Source: Haemophilus haemolyticus M19501
GTDB lineage: Bacteria > Pseudomonadota > Gammaproteobacteria > Enterobacterales > Pasteurellaceae
NCBI RefSeq assembly: GCF_000222025.1
Contig: NZ_AFQO01000003.1
Span: 1 to 64,000, forward strand
DNA: 64,000 nt
Direction of reading: 5' to 3'
In this document: positions 51,654 to 61,777 of the stretch, piece after piece
How positions within the stretch are numbered: the first letter of the stretch is position 1
Layout of the letters: every line of letters begins with the position of its first letter
Notes under the pieces: generated by a model
Told to the model about the DNA's origin: nothing
Databases searched by the model: none
The model's input: the letters and a program-made list of their open reading frames with translations, nothing else
Position numbers and translations under genes: made by a program

Positions 51654-52373
51654 ATGTTGAAAAATATTCGTATTGTTTTAATTGAGACTTCGCATAGCGG
51701 TAATATTGGTTCTGCTGCTAGAGCAATGAAAACAATGGGATTGACCCAGCTTTGTCTTGTTTCACCAAAATCTGTTGATGAACAATCTTATGCTCTTTCA
51801 GCTGGCGCTGAAGATATTGTAAAAAATGCTAGAGTTGTCAATAGTTTTGATGAAGCCGTCGATGATTGCTCTTTGGTAATTGGAACAAGTGCTCGTTTAC
51901 GTCATTTACAAAGTACCTTGATCGAGCCTCGAGAATGCGCGGAGAAAGTTGTAGCGCATGAAGGCAAGATAGCTATTGTGTTTGGTCGTGAACGTATTGG
52001 ATTAACGAATAAAGAGTTGTTGAAATGTCATTACCATTTGAATATCCCAGCTAATCCTGATTATTCTTCTTTAAATTTGGCAATGGCGGTACAGTTGGTA
52101 AGCTATGAATTGCGCATGGCATTTTTAGCTCAAGATAAGAAGGAAAATTCACTTTCTTTAATAGAACAAAACTATCCAACTGCAGAACAACTCGCTTATT
52201 TTTTTGAGCATACTGAGCGTGTATATCAGTCACTCGGATTCATTCAAAATCAAGGTGTTATGCAAAAATTAAAGCGTTTATATTATCGCGCTCAACTTGA
52301 AAAAAATGAATTAAATATTTTAAATGGCATGCTAAGTGCGGTCGAAAAACGAATTGATCTTGATTTAGATTAA
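51654..52373 (+). CDS. trmJ: TrmJ, tRNA Cm32/Um32 2'-O-methyltransferase
   Basis: A 239-residue SPOUT methyltransferase that 2'-O-methylates position 32 of tRNAs. It has the N-terminal IRIVLIETSHSGNIGSAARAMKTMG block (residues 4-28, shown by its key part SGNIGSAARAMKTMG) and motifs IAIVFGRERIGLTNKEL and IPANPDYSSLNLAMAVQL (the C-terminal knot). Length is near E. coli TrmJ (246). Immediately upstream of iscR, as in E. coli. An IscR box overlaps its stop codon. Confidence 0.95.
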   Translation: MLKNIRIVLIETSHSGNIGSAARAMKTMGLTQLCLVSPKSVDEQSYALSAGAEDIVKNARVVNSFDEAVDDCSLVIGTSARLRHLQSTLIEPRECAEKVVAHEGKIAIVFGRERIGLTNKELLKCHYHLNIPANPDYSSLNLAMAVQLVSYELRMAFLAQDKKENSLSLIEQNYPTAEQLAYFFEHTERVYQSLGFIQNQGVMQKLKRLYYRAQLEKNELNILNGMLSAVEKRIDLDLD

Positions 52374-52394
52374 TTGACTGATTTAGTAGGATAT
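52370..52394 (+). promoter_or_regulatory. Type-1 IscR-binding site of the isc promoter
   Basis: The 25 bases match the E. coli type-1 IscR motif (ATASYYGACTRWWWYAGTCRRSTAT) at about 21 positions, keeping the two GACT/AGT core halves. It contains a TTGACT -35-like element (52374-52379). Repression of the operon by [2Fe-2S]-IscR is the likely result. Confidence 0.8.
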
Positions 52395-52429
52395 GTAAAT
52401 ATTGCAACATCACTTTTTAGGAACACTTT

Positions 52430-52885
52430 ATGAAACTTACATCGAAAGGTCGTTATGCAGTCACTGCGGTTTTAGATATCGCTTTAAATGCAGAAAAAGG
52501 TCCTGTGAGCCTTGCAGATATTTCTGAACGTCAACATATTTCGTTATCTTATTTAGAACAACTTTTTGCTAAATTACGTCGTGATGGATTAGTAAAAAGT
52601 GTTCGTGGACCTGGTGGTGGGTATCAGCTAGGTTTACCAAGTGATCAAATTTCAGTGGGAATGATTATTTCAGCGGTAAATGAAAATATTCATGTAACAA
52701 AATGTCTTGGTCGTGGAAATTGTCAAAATGGCGTAGAATGTTTAACTCATACATTGTGGGAAGATCTGAGTAATCGCATTGAAAGTTTTCTCAATGAAAT
52801 TACTTTGGCTGAATTGGTGAGTAAACGTGAGTCAAAACGCCAAACTCATAGCGATTTTGAGAATTTATTAATTGTTAATCAATAA
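52430..52885 (+). CDS. iscR: Fe-S cluster regulator IscR
   Basis: A 151-residue Rrf2-family winged-helix regulator. It senses [2Fe-2S] supply and represses the isc operon. The ligand cysteines are in [20 protein letters not shown] (C-x5-C-x5-C with a nearby His), exactly as in E. coli IscR. The HTH ([20 protein letters not shown]) is intact. AGGAAC precedes the start. Confidence 0.96.
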   Translation: MKLTSKGRYAVTAVLDIALNAEKGPVSLADISERQHISLSYLEQLFAKLRRDGLVKSVRGPGGGYQLGLPSDQISVGMIISAVNENIHVTKCLGRGNCQNGVECLTHTLWEDLSNRIESFLNEITLAELVSKRESKRQTHSDFENLLIVNQ

Positions 52886-52956
52886 AGGAAAGTAGTCCGT
52901 ACAGTGCAAAATGCATTAAAAGTGCGGTCAAATTTAGAATGATTTAGGAGTGAAAA

Positions 52957-54171
52957 ATGAAATTACCTATTTATTTAGATTATGCAGCAACTTGTCCTGT
53001 GGACGAGCGTGTTGCGAAGAAAATGATGGAATTTTTAACCATTGACGGTACATTCGGTAACCCAGCTTCTCGCTCGCATAAATTTGGTTGGCAAGCAGAA
53101 GAAGCGGTAGATGTGGCTCGTAATCAAATTGCGGATCTTATTGGTGCCGATTCTCGTGAAATTGTGTTTACTTCTGGTGCGACAGAATCAGATAACCTTG
53201 CAATTAAAGGCGCTGCACATTTTTACCAAACTAAAGGTAAGCATATCATCACTTGCAAAACCGAGCATAAAGCTGTATTAGATACTTGTCGTCAATTAGA
53301 ACGTGAAGGTTTTGAAGTGACTTATTTATCACCTGAGTCTGATGGTTTAATTGATTTAGAAAAATTTAAAGCCGCACTTCGTCCCGATACTATTTTAGTT
53401 TCAATTATGCATGCCAATAATGAAATTGGTGTGTTGCAAGATATTAAAGCTATTGGTGAGCTTTGTCGTGCAAATAAAACGATTTTCCACGTAGATGCAA
53501 CTCAAAGTGTGGGCAAAGTTGCGATTAACTTAGAAGAGTTGCCAGTTGATTTATTATCTATGTCTAGCCATAAACTTTATGGACCTAAAGGTATTGGTGC
53601 GTTATACGTTCGTCGTAAACCACGTATCCGTTTAGAAGCGATTATTCATGGTGGTGGTCATGAGCGCGGAATGCGTTCAGGTACATTACCTGTTCACCAA
53701 ATCGTGGGAATGGGCGAGGCTTATCGAATTGCAAAAGAAGAAATGGCATCTGAAATGCCACGTTTAAAAGCTCTTCGTGATCGTTTATATAATGGCTTAA
53801 AAGATATTGAAGAAACCTACGTAAATGGCTCAATGGAGCACCGTTTAGATAGTAATTTAAATATTAGCTTTAACTATGTTGAAGGTGAATCTTTAATGAT
53901 GGCGTTGCGTGATATCGCTGTATCTTCTGGTTCTGCTTGTACATCAGCTAGCCTAGAGCCATCTTATGTATTGCGCGCACTTGGTTTAAATGATGAATTG
54001 GCACACAGCTCAATTCGTTTTACACTTGGTCGTTACACCACTGAAGAAGAAATTGATTACACCATTAATTTAGTGAAAAGTGCGGTGGAAAAACTTCGTG
54101 CATTATCGCCATTATGGGATATGTTTAAAGAAGGTATCGACCTTAGTACAATTGAGTGGTCAGCTCACTAG
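52957..54171 (+). CDS. iscS: Cysteine desulfurase IscS
   Basis: A 404-residue PLP enzyme that takes sulfur from cysteine for Fe-S clusters, tRNA thiolation and other pathways. The PLP lysine is in [12 protein letters not shown] (about residue 206) and the persulfide loop Cys is in [14 protein letters not shown] (about residue 328). HAN and other PLP contacts are in place. Length equals E. coli IscS (404). A USS lies in the leader (52919-52928). Confidence 0.97.
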   Translation: MKLPIYLDYAATCPVDERVAKKMMEFLTIDGTFGNPASRSHKFGWQAEEAVDVARNQIADLIGADSREIVFTSGATESDNLAIKGAAHFYQTKGKHIITCKTEHKAVLDTCRQLEREGFEVTYLSPESDGLIDLEKFKAALRPDTILVSIMHANNEIGVLQDIKAIGELCRANKTIFHVDATQSVGKVAINLEELPVDLLSMSSHKLYGPKGIGALYVRRKPRIRLEAIIHGGGHERGMRSGTLPVHQIVGMGEAYRIAKEEMASEMPRLKALRDRLYNGLKDIEETYVNGSMEHRLDSNLNISFNYVEGESLMMALRDIAVSSGSACTSASLEPSYVLRALGLNDELAHSSIRFTLGRYTTEEEIDYTINLVKSAVEKLRALSPLWDMFKEGIDLSTIEWSAH

Positions 54172-54228
54172 GATTTAACTGCTATTATTAAATGGCGTTT
54201 CTCAAGGATTTAAAAAAGGAAAGTTAAA

Positions 54229-54612
54229 ATGGCTTATAGCGAAAAAGTAATCGATCATTATGAAAATCCGCGCAATGTGGGTTCTATGGATAAAAAAGAT
54301 AGCAATGTTGGTACTGGCATGGTAGGTGCGCCAGCTTGTGGTGATGTAATGCAGTTACAAATTAAAGTAAATGATAACGGCATTATTGAAGATGCAAAAT
54401 TTAAGACTTATGGTTGTGGTTCTGCTATTGCATCTAGCTCATTAATTACCGAGTGGGTGAAAGGTAAATCTTTAGAAGAAGCAGGCGCTATTAAAAATAG
54501 CCAAATTGCAGAAGAGTTAGAATTGCCACCAGTGAAAGTACACTGTTCCATTTTAGCGGAAGATGCAATTAAAGCGGCAATTGCTGATTACAAATCCAAA
54601 AAAGGCGAATAA
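54229..54612 (+). CDS. iscU: Fe-S scaffold IscU
   Basis: A 127-residue scaffold on which clusters are built. The three ligand cysteines are in APACGDVMQL, TYGCGSAIASSSL and VHCSILAED. The LPPVK motif that HscA grips is present (LPPVKVHC). Length equals E. coli IscU (128). Confidence 0.97.
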   Translation: MAYSEKVIDHYENPRNVGSMDKKDSNVGTGMVGAPACGDVMQLQIKVNDNGIIEDAKFKTYGCGSAIASSSLITEWVKGKSLEEAGAIKNSQIAEELELPPVKVHCSILAEDAIKAAIADYKSKKGE

Positions 54613-54617
54613 TATGA

Positions 54618-54646
54618 AAAAGTGCGGTCGGTTTTGACCGCACTTT
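54618..54646 (+). terminator. USS dyad hairpin after iscU
   Basis: AAAAGTGCGGTC and GACCGCACTTTT form a perfect 12-bp stem of two opposed uptake sequences with a GGTTTT loop. It is followed by TAGTGGTTTTG. It lies inside the operon, between iscU and iscA, and could partly terminate or stabilise the upstream message. Only three T follow, so it is a weak terminator at best. Confidence 0.6.
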
Positions 54647-54665
54647 TAGTGGTTTTGGGGGATAT

Positions 54666-54989
54666 ATGAGTATTACATTAACAGAAAAAGCCGCTCAACG
54701 AGTGAAAGCTTTTTTGGATAATCGTGGCAAAGGTATTGGTTTACGTTTAGGTGTTAAAACATCAGGCTGTTCTGGCTTAGCTTATGTGCTTGAGTTTGTT
54801 GATGTCTTAAATGAAGAAGATCAAGTTTTTGAACAACATGGTGTGAATATTATTGTCGATCCAAAAAGCTTAGTTTATCTCAATGGTATTGAGTTGGATT
54901 ATGTGAAAGAAGGCTTAAATGAAGGCTTCAAATACAATAATCCAAATGTAAAAGAATCTTGTGGCTGTGGTGAAAGTTTTCACGTTTAA
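54666..54989 (+). CDS. iscA: Fe-S assembly protein IscA
   Basis: A 107-residue A-type carrier that receives and passes on Fe-S clusters. The three ligand cysteines are in TSGCSGLAY and ESCGCGESF. Length equals E. coli IscA (107). Confidence 0.97.
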   Translation: MSITLTEKAAQRVKAFLDNRGKGIGLRLGVKTSGCSGLAYVLEFVDVLNEEDQVFEQHGVNIIVDPKSLVYLNGIELDYVKEGLNEGFKYNNPNVKESCGCGESFHV

Positions 54990-55001
54990 GGTAATAATCT
55001 G

Positions 55002-55523
55002 ATGTTAAATCCTTTTCAAATTTTTGATTTACCTGTTGATTTTCAGTTAGATGAGAAGGCGTTAAATACACGTTATTTAGAATTACAAAAGGCGCTGCAT
55101 CCAGATAATTTTGTATCAAGTAGTGCGTTAGAACAACGCGTTGCGATGCAAAAATCCACCGAAGTGAATGATGCCTTAAAAACGTTAAAAGACCCAATTT
55201 TGCGAGCGGAAGCTATCATTGCTCTTAATACGGGTGAACAGATAGATCTTGAACAAAAAAGTACTCAAGATGTGGCGTTTTTAATGCAACAGTTACAGTG
55301 GCGAGAACAACTAGAAGAACTTGATCATCAGAAAGATGAAGATGCATTAAACGCTTTTGCAAAAGAAATTAAACAAGAAACTCAGTCATTATTGACCGCA
55401 CTTTCTGAGAGTTTGACATCCCAACAATGGACGAAAGCATCTCAACAGTGTGATAAATTACGTTTTACCCGTAAACTTTCTGAAGAAATTGAACGTGTAG
55501 AAGAACGTCTTTTTGAACTGTAA
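55002..55523 (+). CDS. hscB: J-domain co-chaperone HscB
   Basis: A 173-residue type III J-protein that delivers IscU to HscA and stimulates its ATPase. The J domain has the HPD tripeptide in KALHPDNFVSS (about residues 32-42), and the C-terminal three-helix bundle binds IscU. Length equals E. coli HscB (171). A USS is embedded near 55391-55402. Confidence 0.95.
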   Translation: MLNPFQIFDLPVDFQLDEKALNTRYLELQKALHPDNFVSSSALEQRVAMQKSTEVNDALKTLKDPILRAEAIIALNTGEQIDLEQKSTQDVAFLMQQLQWREQLEELDHQKDEDALNAFAKEIKQETQSLLTALSESLTSQQWTKASQQCDKLRFTRKLSEEIERVEERLFEL

Positions 55524-55553
55524 TAGATCTATATCTCAATATCCCTTGATATT

Positions 55554-56240
55554 ATGCAAACTCTCGAACAACTAATATCTCCAGAAAATTCCGCTTGGCC
55601 TATACTTTCCCAATGGATTGAAAGTGCACGTAATTATTGTTATGTCATTAAAAAAGATCAATCAAGTGCAGAACGTGAACTTTTTACCATGCAAATGCCA
55701 ACATCATCACCAATGGGGGCTGTGATTTATGAAACAGGTGGAATTTTAATTCATTATGGTTGGTTGCGTATTTTAGGTTCAGGAAGTTTTAAATTACCGC
55801 GCGGATTGATGGATTGGAATTTTAGTAAGTCTTTTAGTGAATCTGGTGAAAAACCAAAGTATTTATTGGTTGCCGATGATGTGATAGGCGGTTACTTTGC
55901 ATTAAATGGTGGTTCGTTAGGCGATAACCTTGGCAAAATTTATTATTTTTCACCGAAAGATCTCACTTGGCATAATTTAAATTTTACTTATACAGAATTT
56001 TTAGCTTGGGCATTGAATGGTGATTTAGAGGCTTTTTATCAAGGTCTATTTTGGCAAAATTGGCAAGATGATGTGAAACAATTGGATGGTAATCAAATTT
56101 TTGTATTCTCGCCTGACTTAAGTGAAGAGAGAAAAATAGCGATTGATGAACGTCAAAAACACGAAGTCAATATTGAAACACATTACCAATCAAGCTTTGC
56201 AGAAAAAAATAAATTTGATTTGGCGTATTCCGTCGCATAA
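55554..56240 (+). CDS. DUF2625-like protein inserted in the isc operon
   Basis: A 228-residue soluble protein of unknown function. The N-terminal core (TLEQLISPENSAWPILSQWI, SPMGAVIYETGGILIHYGWLRILGSG) resembles the DUF2625 family from memory. No signal peptide, Cys clusters or metal motifs stand out, so it is probably not an Fe-S protein itself. It sits between hscB and hscA (gaps of 30 and 20 bases) where E. coli has no gene. A hairpin AATATC/GATATT (55538-55553) abuts its ATG and there is no Shine-Dalgarno, hinting at low or regulated translation. Confidence 0.8.
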   Translation: MQTLEQLISPENSAWPILSQWIESARNYCYVIKKDQSSAERELFTMQMPTSSPMGAVIYETGGILIHYGWLRILGSGSFKLPRGLMDWNFSKSFSESGEKPKYLLVADDVIGGYFALNGGSLGDNLGKIYYFSPKDLTWHNLNFTYTEFLAWALNGDLEAFYQGLFWQNWQDDVKQLDGNQIFVFSPDLSEERKIAIDERQKHEVNIETHYQSSFAEKNKFDLAYSVA

Positions 56241-56260
56241 CACCAGTAGAAAAATAGCAT

Positions 56261-58120
56261 ATGGCATTATTACAAATTGCAGAACCCGGACAAACAGCTG
56301 CACCGCATCAACATCGTTTAGCCGTTGGGATTGATTTGGGAACAACCAATTCTTTGGTTGCATCAGTGCGTAGTGGGCAATCCGTGATTCTTAATGATGA
56401 ACAAGAACGCAGCCTTGTGCCGTCAGTTGTTCATTATGGCGTTGAAGAGAAGAAAGTTGGTTTAGAAGCCTTTGAACAAGCATCACTTGATCCAAAAAAT
56501 ACGGTGATTTCAGTAAAACGTCTAATTGGTCGTAGTCTTGCTGATGTTCAGTCTCGTTATTCTAGTTTGCCTTATGAATTTGTAGCGAGTGAAAATGGAT
56601 TACCTTTAATTGTTACGACACAGGGGCCAAAAAGTCCAATTGAAGTATCTTCAGATATTTTATCGCGTTTAAATAATATTGCAGAACAACGCCTTGGTGG
56701 AGAGCTTTCTGGGGTTGTGATTACGGTTCCTGCTTATTTTGATGATGCTCAACGTCAAAGCACTAAGGATGCTGCGCGTTTAGCTGGGCTAAATGTATTA
56801 CGTTTATTGAATGAACCTACTGCAGCCGCAGTCGCTTATGGATTGGATAGCGGGCAGGAAGGAATTATTGCTGTTTATGATTTAGGTGGCGGTACATTTG
56901 ATATTTCAATTTTACGTTTATCAAAAGGTGTCTTTGAAGTTCTAGCCACGGGTGGAGATACTGCGCTAGGTGGTGATGATTTTGACCATTTAATAGCTGA
57001 TTGGGTAGTTGAACAAACCCAATTAAAACCACAAACCCCAAATCAACAGCGCGAACTGATAACCCTTGCTAGCCAAGCCAAAATTGCTTTAAGTACTGAG
57101 AAAAGTGCGGTGATTTCTTGGATGAATTTTTCAGTAGAAATTTCACGGGAACAATTTAATGACTTGATTCACTCACTTATAAAACGTTCATTGCTAACTT
57201 GTCGCCGAGCTTTGAAAGATGCCAACGTTGAATCTGAAGAAGTGCAAGCGGTAGTGATGGTTGGTGGGTCAACTCGAGTGCCATATGTACGAGAACAGGT
57301 TGGCGAGTTTTTTGGTAAAACACCACTCACTTCCATTGATCCAGATAAAGTTGTAGCACTTGGTGCCGCAATTCAAGCGGATATTTTAGTCGGCAATAAA
57401 ACTGATTCTGATATGTTGTTGCTGGATGTCGTGCCACTTTCTTTAGGCATTGAGACGATGGGTGGATTAGTGGAAAAAATTATTCCACGTAACACAACAA
57501 TTCCTGTGGCTCGTGCACAAGAGTTTACTACTTTCAAAGATGGCCAAACAGCAATGACCGTTCATGTTGTACAAGGTGAACGTGAGCTGGTAGATGATTG
57601 TCGTTCTTTAGGGCGTTTTACTCTACGAGGTATTCCGGCAATGGCTGCGGGTGCCGCTCATATCCGAGTGACTTATCAAGTGGATGCAGATGGTTTATTA
57701 AGTGTGACTGCAATGGAAAAATCGACAAAAGTGCAGGCATCAATCCAAATTAAACCTTCTTATGGTTTAACCGATGAAGAAGTGACAGCAATGATAAAAT
57801 CTTCTTTTGATAATGCGCAAGAGGATTTACAAGCTCGTGAATTAGCCGAGCAACGAGTAGAAGCGGATCGTGTAATTGAAAGCGTGATTGTTGCGTTACA
57901 AGCTGATGGGGCTGAATTGCTGAGCACAGAAGAGTTTCATCATATTGAAAGCGTGTTAAAACAATTAATGGATGTAAAACAAGGTTCAGATCGTGATGCC
58001 ATCGCGCAAGGAATTAAAGCCTTGGATACCGCCACCCAAGAATTTGCAGCACGTCGAATGAATGCATCGATTAATAAAGCTTTGACTGGCAAAAATTTGT
58101 CAGATATTGAAAAACCGTAA
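56261..58120 (+). CDS. hscA: Fe-S chaperone HscA
   Basis: A 619-residue Hsp70 dedicated to releasing clusters from IscU. The actin-fold ATPase begins at [16 protein letters not shown] (about residues 21-36); [10 protein letters not shown] and [14 protein letters not shown] follow. The substrate domain starts near 400. The N-terminus has an HscA-type extension before the ATPase. Length equals E. coli HscA (616). A USS lies within (near 57104). Confidence 0.96.
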   Translation: MALLQIAEPGQTAAPHQHRLAVGIDLGTTNSLVASVRSGQSVILNDEQERSLVPSVVHYGVEEKKVGLEAFEQASLDPKNTVISVKRLIGRSLADVQSRYSSLPYEFVASENGLPLIVTTQGPKSPIEVSSDILSRLNNIAEQRLGGELSGVVITVPAYFDDAQRQSTKDAARLAGLNVLRLLNEPTAAAVAYGLDSGQEGIIAVYDLGGGTFDISILRLSKGVFEVLATGGDTALGGDDFDHLIADWVVEQTQLKPQTPNQQRELITLASQAKIALSTEKSAVISWMNFSVEISREQFNDLIHSLIKRSLLTCRRALKDANVESEEVQAVVMVGGSTRVPYVREQVGEFFGKTPLTSIDPDKVVALGAAIQADILVGNKTDSDMLLLDVVPLSLGIETMGGLVEKIIPRNTTIPVARAQEFTTFKDGQTAMTVHVVQGERELVDDCRSLGRFTLRGIPAMAAGAAHIRVTYQVDADGLLSVTAMEKSTKVQASIQIKPSYGLTDEEVTAMIKSSFDNAQEDLQARELAEQRVEADRVIESVIVALQADGAELLSTEEFHHIESVLKQLMDVKQGSDRDAIAQGIKALDTATQEFAARRMNASINKALTGKNLSDIEKP

Positions 58121-58160
58121 AAGTGCGGTCAGATTATTAAATAATTTTGAGGAAAGTGTT

Positions 58161-58502
58161 ATGCCAAAAGTGATTTTTTTACCTAATGAAGAATTTTGTC
58201 CCGAAGGTATGGTTGTTGATGCCGCGGCAGGTGATAATTTATTAGAAGTTGCACACAATGCAGGAGTAGAAATTCATCATGCTTGTGATGGCTCCTGTGC
58301 TTGCACAACCTGCCATGTCATTATCCGTGAAGGTTTTGACTCTCTAAATGAAACGAGTGACCAAGAAGAAGATATGCTGGATAAAGCTTGGGGATTAGAA
58401 ATGGATAGTCGTTTATCTTGCCAATGTGTCGTGGGAGACGAAGATCTTGTGGTAGAAATTCCGAAATATAACATTAACCATGCCAATGAGGCGGCCCACT
58501 AA
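58161..58502 (+). CDS. fdx: ISC-type [2Fe-2S] ferredoxin
   Basis: A 113-residue adrenodoxin-like ferredoxin that supplies electrons for cluster assembly. The ligands are visible in [11 protein letters not shown] and a later SCQCVV Cys. The ATG at 58161 has GAGGA upstream; the in-frame start at 58107 lies inside hscA and is rejected. Length matches E. coli Fdx (111). The stop overlaps the iscX start (TAATG). Confidence 0.96.
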   Translation: MPKVIFLPNEEFCPEGMVVDAAAGDNLLEVAHNAGVEIHHACDGSCACTTCHVIIREGFDSLNETSDQEEDMLDKAWGLEMDSRLSCQCVVGDEDLVVEIPKYNINHANEAAH

Positions 58503-58696
58503 TGAAATGGACTGATGCACAATTAATTGCAGAAGAACTTTACGATCGTAATCCAGATTTAGATCCAAAAACAGTTCGTTTTACTGATTTACATAAATGG
58601 ATTTGTGAACTTGAAGATTTTGATGACGATCCTAATAAGTCAAATGAAGCGATTCTTGAGGCTATTTTATTGAAATGGTTGGATGAATTTGAATAA
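58502..58696 (+). CDS. iscX: IscX (YfhJ), small acidic isc-operon protein
   Basis: A 64-residue acidic winged-helix protein that binds IscS and iron and may tune desulfurase activity. It shows the conserved family pattern [20 protein letters not shown] and a [21 protein letters not shown] end. Length equals E. coli IscX (66). Last gene of the isc operon, overlapping the fdx stop. Confidence 0.95.
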   Translation: MKWTDAQLIAEELYDRNPDLDPKTVRFTDLHKWICELEDFDDDPNKSNEAILEAILLKWLDEFE

Positions 58697-58711
58697 TTAG
58701 AAATTTGATTG

Positions 58712-58748
58712 AAAAAATACCCGCACTTTGATGCGGGTATTCTTTTTT
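58712..58748 (+). terminator. Terminator of the isc operon
   Basis: A perfect 9-bp stem ATACCCGCA/TGCGGGTAT with a CTTTGA loop is followed by TCTTTTTT. It also touches the end of the convergent yfgM gene. Confidence 0.92.
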
Positions 58749-59361
58749 AAAGATTGTTTAATTTCATTTTGGCCATTTGTTGTTCTAATTGGCTACCACT
58801 TTGTTGTGCTTGCTCAAAGCTGTTTTTGGCCGCAACTTTATCTCCTTTAGCGACTTGGATATCGCCAGTTAAAATCGCTTTACGGGCATTAAAACTTTCA
58901 CCCTTCACTTGATTTAAGGTGGTTAATGCATTGTCTAATTGACCCAATTGAAATTGTACAGCACTGAGACGTAATGCAACAATAGATGTTAATACTTCAT
59001 CTTGAGATTGCATTAATGCTTGATTTAAGTTTACTTCTGCTGCTGCAAAGTCTTGTTTCTCTGTCGCTTTTTTCGCTTCATCTAATAAAGCAAATACAGC
59101 GTATGCAGTTTTGTTGTTAGCTTGCACAAATTGTTCTATATTTGCTTTTTTAGCTTGTTCATCTTGTTGTGCAGAATAGATTAACGCATCATACTGTGCC
59201 GAAGCTTGAGCGATTTTCTCTGCTTGGTGAGCTTGCCAATAACGCCATCCAAACATACCACCCACACCTAAGATAAAAGCGACAATAATTGTTTTGCCAT
59301 TCTCTTTCCACCAGTCTTTCAACTGGTTAATCTCTTGTTCTTCTTCAATGGAATAAGCCAT
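58747..59361 (-). CDS. yfgM: YfgM-like ancillary SecYEG translocon subunit
   Basis: A 204-residue inner membrane protein. The short cytoplasmic start (MAYSIEEEQEINQLKDWWKENG) is followed by one helix (TIIVAFILGVGGMFGWRYW, about residues 24-42) and a periplasmic, TPR-like helical domain. E. coli YfgM (206) is part of the SecYEG-PpiD complex. It is the last gene of the - strand block here, with bamB and der not in the window. Confidence 0.9.
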   Translation of the reverse strand: MAYSIEEEQEINQLKDWWKENGKTIIVAFILGVGGMFGWRYWQAHQAEKIAQASAQYDALIYSAQQDEQAKKANIEQFVQANNKTAYAVFALLDEAKKATEKQDFAAAEVNLNQALMQSQDEVLTSIVALRLSAVQFQLGQLDNALTTLNQVKGESFNARKAILTGDIQVAKGDKVAAKNSFEQAQQSGSQLEQQMAKMKLNNL

Positions 59362-59378
59362 GTTTTTCCCCTTTTAAA

Positions 59379-60650
59379 TTAAAATTGAGTTTGAATATAG
59401 TCGATTACATTCACTAAATCTAAGGTTTGCTGATCTGCGCCACCTTGCAAGTGTTTAATAACGACTTGTTTATTTTGTACTTCGCTTTCGCCGATAACTA
59501 ATGCCAATGTTGCACCAGATTTATCTGCACGTTTAAATTGTTTTTTGAAATTACCGCCAGAGCAGTGTAACATAGTATTTAAGTGCGGTAATTCTGAGCG
59601 TACTTTTTCCGCTAATTCAAAAGCGGCTAATGTTGCGCCTTTACCTTGATAAACAACATAAATATCCACCGCACTTTTCACAGGAACATTTGGATTAACT
59701 TCTTGCACCAACAAGACTAAACGTTCTAATCCCATCGCAAATCCGATGCTCGGTGTTGCGTGTCCGCCAAGTTGTTCCACTAAACCGTCATAACGACCGC
59801 CGCCACATACAGTACCTTGTGCGCCAAGAGCAGAGGTTACCCATTCAAATACAGTTTTGTTGTAATAATCTAAGCCACGCACGAGTTTAGGATTAATTTC
59901 ATATTGAATTCCCACTGCATCTAATAATGAACATAATTGTTCAAAATGCTCACGGCTTTCATCATCTAAATAATCAAGTAATTTTGGCGCGTTATCTAAT
60001 ACTTTTTGTAATTCTGGATTTTTTGTGTCCAAAATACGAAGTGGATTTTTTACCAAGCGATCTTTTTCTTCATCGCTCATTAAATCTTGATGGTTTTCTA
60101 AGAATCCAACCAACGCTGAACGATAATTTGCGCGTGCTTCTAAAGAACCAATTGAGTTAAGTTGAAGTGTAACATGTTGATCGATACCTAACGCTTTCCA
60201 TAAACGGTAGGTAAGCATGATTAATTCTGCATCGATTTCTGGATTCGCAATACCGAAAACTTCAACACCTGCTTGATGGAATTGACGATAACGACCTTTT
60301 TGTGGACGTTCATGACGGAACATTGGCCCCATATACCATAAGCGTTGTTCATTGTTATAGATCCAACCGTGTTCAATGGCGGCACGCACACAACCTGCAG
60401 TGCCTTCAGGGCGTAAGGTTAATTGTTCATCGTTATCCCAAAATGTGTACATCTCTTTTGAAACAACATCTGTTACTTCACCGATTGCACGAGCGAATAA
60501 TGGTGTACTTTCTACAACTGGCATACGCACTTCGGAATAACCGTAGTTGTTTAATACTTGGCGTACTTGCGCTTCAATCCATTGCCATAATGGAGATTCA
60601 GTAGGGGAGCAATCGTTCATTCCACGAATTGCTTGAATAGTTTTAGCCAC
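59379..60650 (-). CDS. hisS: Histidyl-tRNA synthetase
   Basis: A 423-residue class II synthetase for tRNA-His. It has the N-terminal IRGMNDCSP (IRGMND family pattern), motif 2 around [19 protein letters not shown] (about residues 112-130), and the HisA motifs [16 protein letters not shown] and [14 protein letters not shown]. Length equals E. coli HisS (424). It lies in the ispG-hisS-yfgM order. Confidence 0.97.
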   Translation of the reverse strand: MAKTIQAIRGMNDCSPTESPLWQWIEAQVRQVLNNYGYSEVRMPVVESTPLFARAIGEVTDVVSKEMYTFWDNDEQLTLRPEGTAGCVRAAIEHGWIYNNEQRLWYMGPMFRHERPQKGRYRQFHQAGVEVFGIANPEIDAELIMLTYRLWKALGIDQHVTLQLNSIGSLEARANYRSALVGFLENHQDLMSDEEKDRLVKNPLRILDTKNPELQKVLDNAPKLLDYLDDESREHFEQLCSLLDAVGIQYEINPKLVRGLDYYNKTVFEWVTSALGAQGTVCGGGRYDGLVEQLGGHATPSIGFAMGLERLVLLVQEVNPNVPVKSAVDIYVVYQGKGATLAAFELAEKVRSELPHLNTMLHCSGGNFKKQFKRADKSGATLALVIGESEVQNKQVVIKHLQGGADQQTLDLVNVIDYIQTQF

Positions 60651-60659
60651 GAGCTTTCC

Positions 60660-61766
60660 TTAAATAATTCTGTTTTTGGGATCTTGTTGTGCGACTTTTG
60701 CACGAATTTTTGCTTCTAATTGGTTAACAATATCTTCGTTATCGAAGCGTTCTTTTTGACGTTCTCCATTAAGATAATAACCGCTTTTTTTGTTACCACC
60801 GGTTACCCCAAGATCAGATACGAGTGCTTCACCAGGGCCATTCACTACGCAACCGATAATTGATACATCCATTGGTGTAATAATATCTTCAAGACGTTGT
60901 TCTAGCGCGTTTACCGTGCCGATTACATCAAATTCTTGGCGAGAACACGTTGGGCACGCAATAAAATTAATGCCACGAGAGCGAATTCGTAAAGATTTAA
61001 GAATATCAAAGCCTACTTTAATTTCCTCTACGGGATCAGCAGCTAATGATACACGTAATGTGTCGCCAATACCTTCGGCAAGTAACATACCTAAACCTAT
61101 TGCAGATTTGACCGCACCTGCACGTGCGCCACCAGCTTCTGTAATCCCTAAGTGCAATGGTTGCTTGATAGATTTGGCAAGTAAACGATAAGCTTCTACC
61201 GCTAAGAACACATCAGAGGCTTTTACACTCACCTTAAATTGATCGAAGTTAAGGCGATCTAAAATTTCTACATGACGTAATGCTGATTCTAATAATGCTT
61301 CTGGTGTTGGCTCGCCGTATTTTTCTTGCAGATCTTTTTCTAAAGAGCCGGCGTTTACGCCGATACGAATCGGAATATTTTTGTCACGAGCACAGTCAAC
61401 AACGGCACGGATGCGATCTTCACGACCAATATTGCCAGGATTGATACGTAAACAATCTACTCCATATTCTGCGACTTTTAGCGCGATACGATAGTCAAAA
61501 TGAATATCTGCCACAAGAGGGACATTCACTTGCTGTTTAATTTGTTTAAATGCTTCTGCAGCATCCATTGTTGGAACGGATACGCGAACGATATCTGCAC
61601 CAACACGTTCTAATGATTTAATTTGAGCAACTGTCGCTTCCACATCAGTGGTGCGAGTATTTGTCATTGATTGCACGGCAATTGGCGCATCACCACCAAC
61701 TGGTACATTTCCCACATAAATTTTTGTCGATTCACGACGCTTAATGCTTGGTTGAAAAGCTGACAT
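60660..61766 (-). CDS. ispG: 4-Hydroxy-3-methylbut-2-enyl diphosphate synthase IspG
   Basis: A 368-residue [4Fe-4S] enzyme of the MEP pathway for isoprenoids, forming HMBPP. The cluster Cys pair is in [12 protein letters not shown] (about residues 268-279) and the third Cys in [12 protein letters not shown] (about 303-314). It begins with [16 protein letters not shown]. Length equals E. coli IspG (372). It depends on Fe-S supply, which links it to the isc operon 3 kb away. Confidence 0.97.
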   Translation of the reverse strand: MSAFQPSIKRRESTKIYVGNVPVGGDAPIAVQSMTNTRTTDVEATVAQIKSLERVGADIVRVSVPTMDAAEAFKQIKQQVNVPLVADIHFDYRIALKVAEYGVDCLRINPGNIGREDRIRAVVDCARDKNIPIRIGVNAGSLEKDLQEKYGEPTPEALLESALRHVEILDRLNFDQFKVSVKASDVFLAVEAYRLLAKSIKQPLHLGITEAGGARAGAVKSAIGLGMLLAEGIGDTLRVSLAADPVEEIKVGFDILKSLRIRSRGINFIACPTCSRQEFDVIGTVNALEQRLEDIITPMDVSIIGCVVNGPGEALVSDLGVTGGNKKSGYYLNGERQKERFDNEDIVNQLEAKIRAKVAQQDPKNRII

Positions 61767-61777
61767 CTTTTTCCTTA

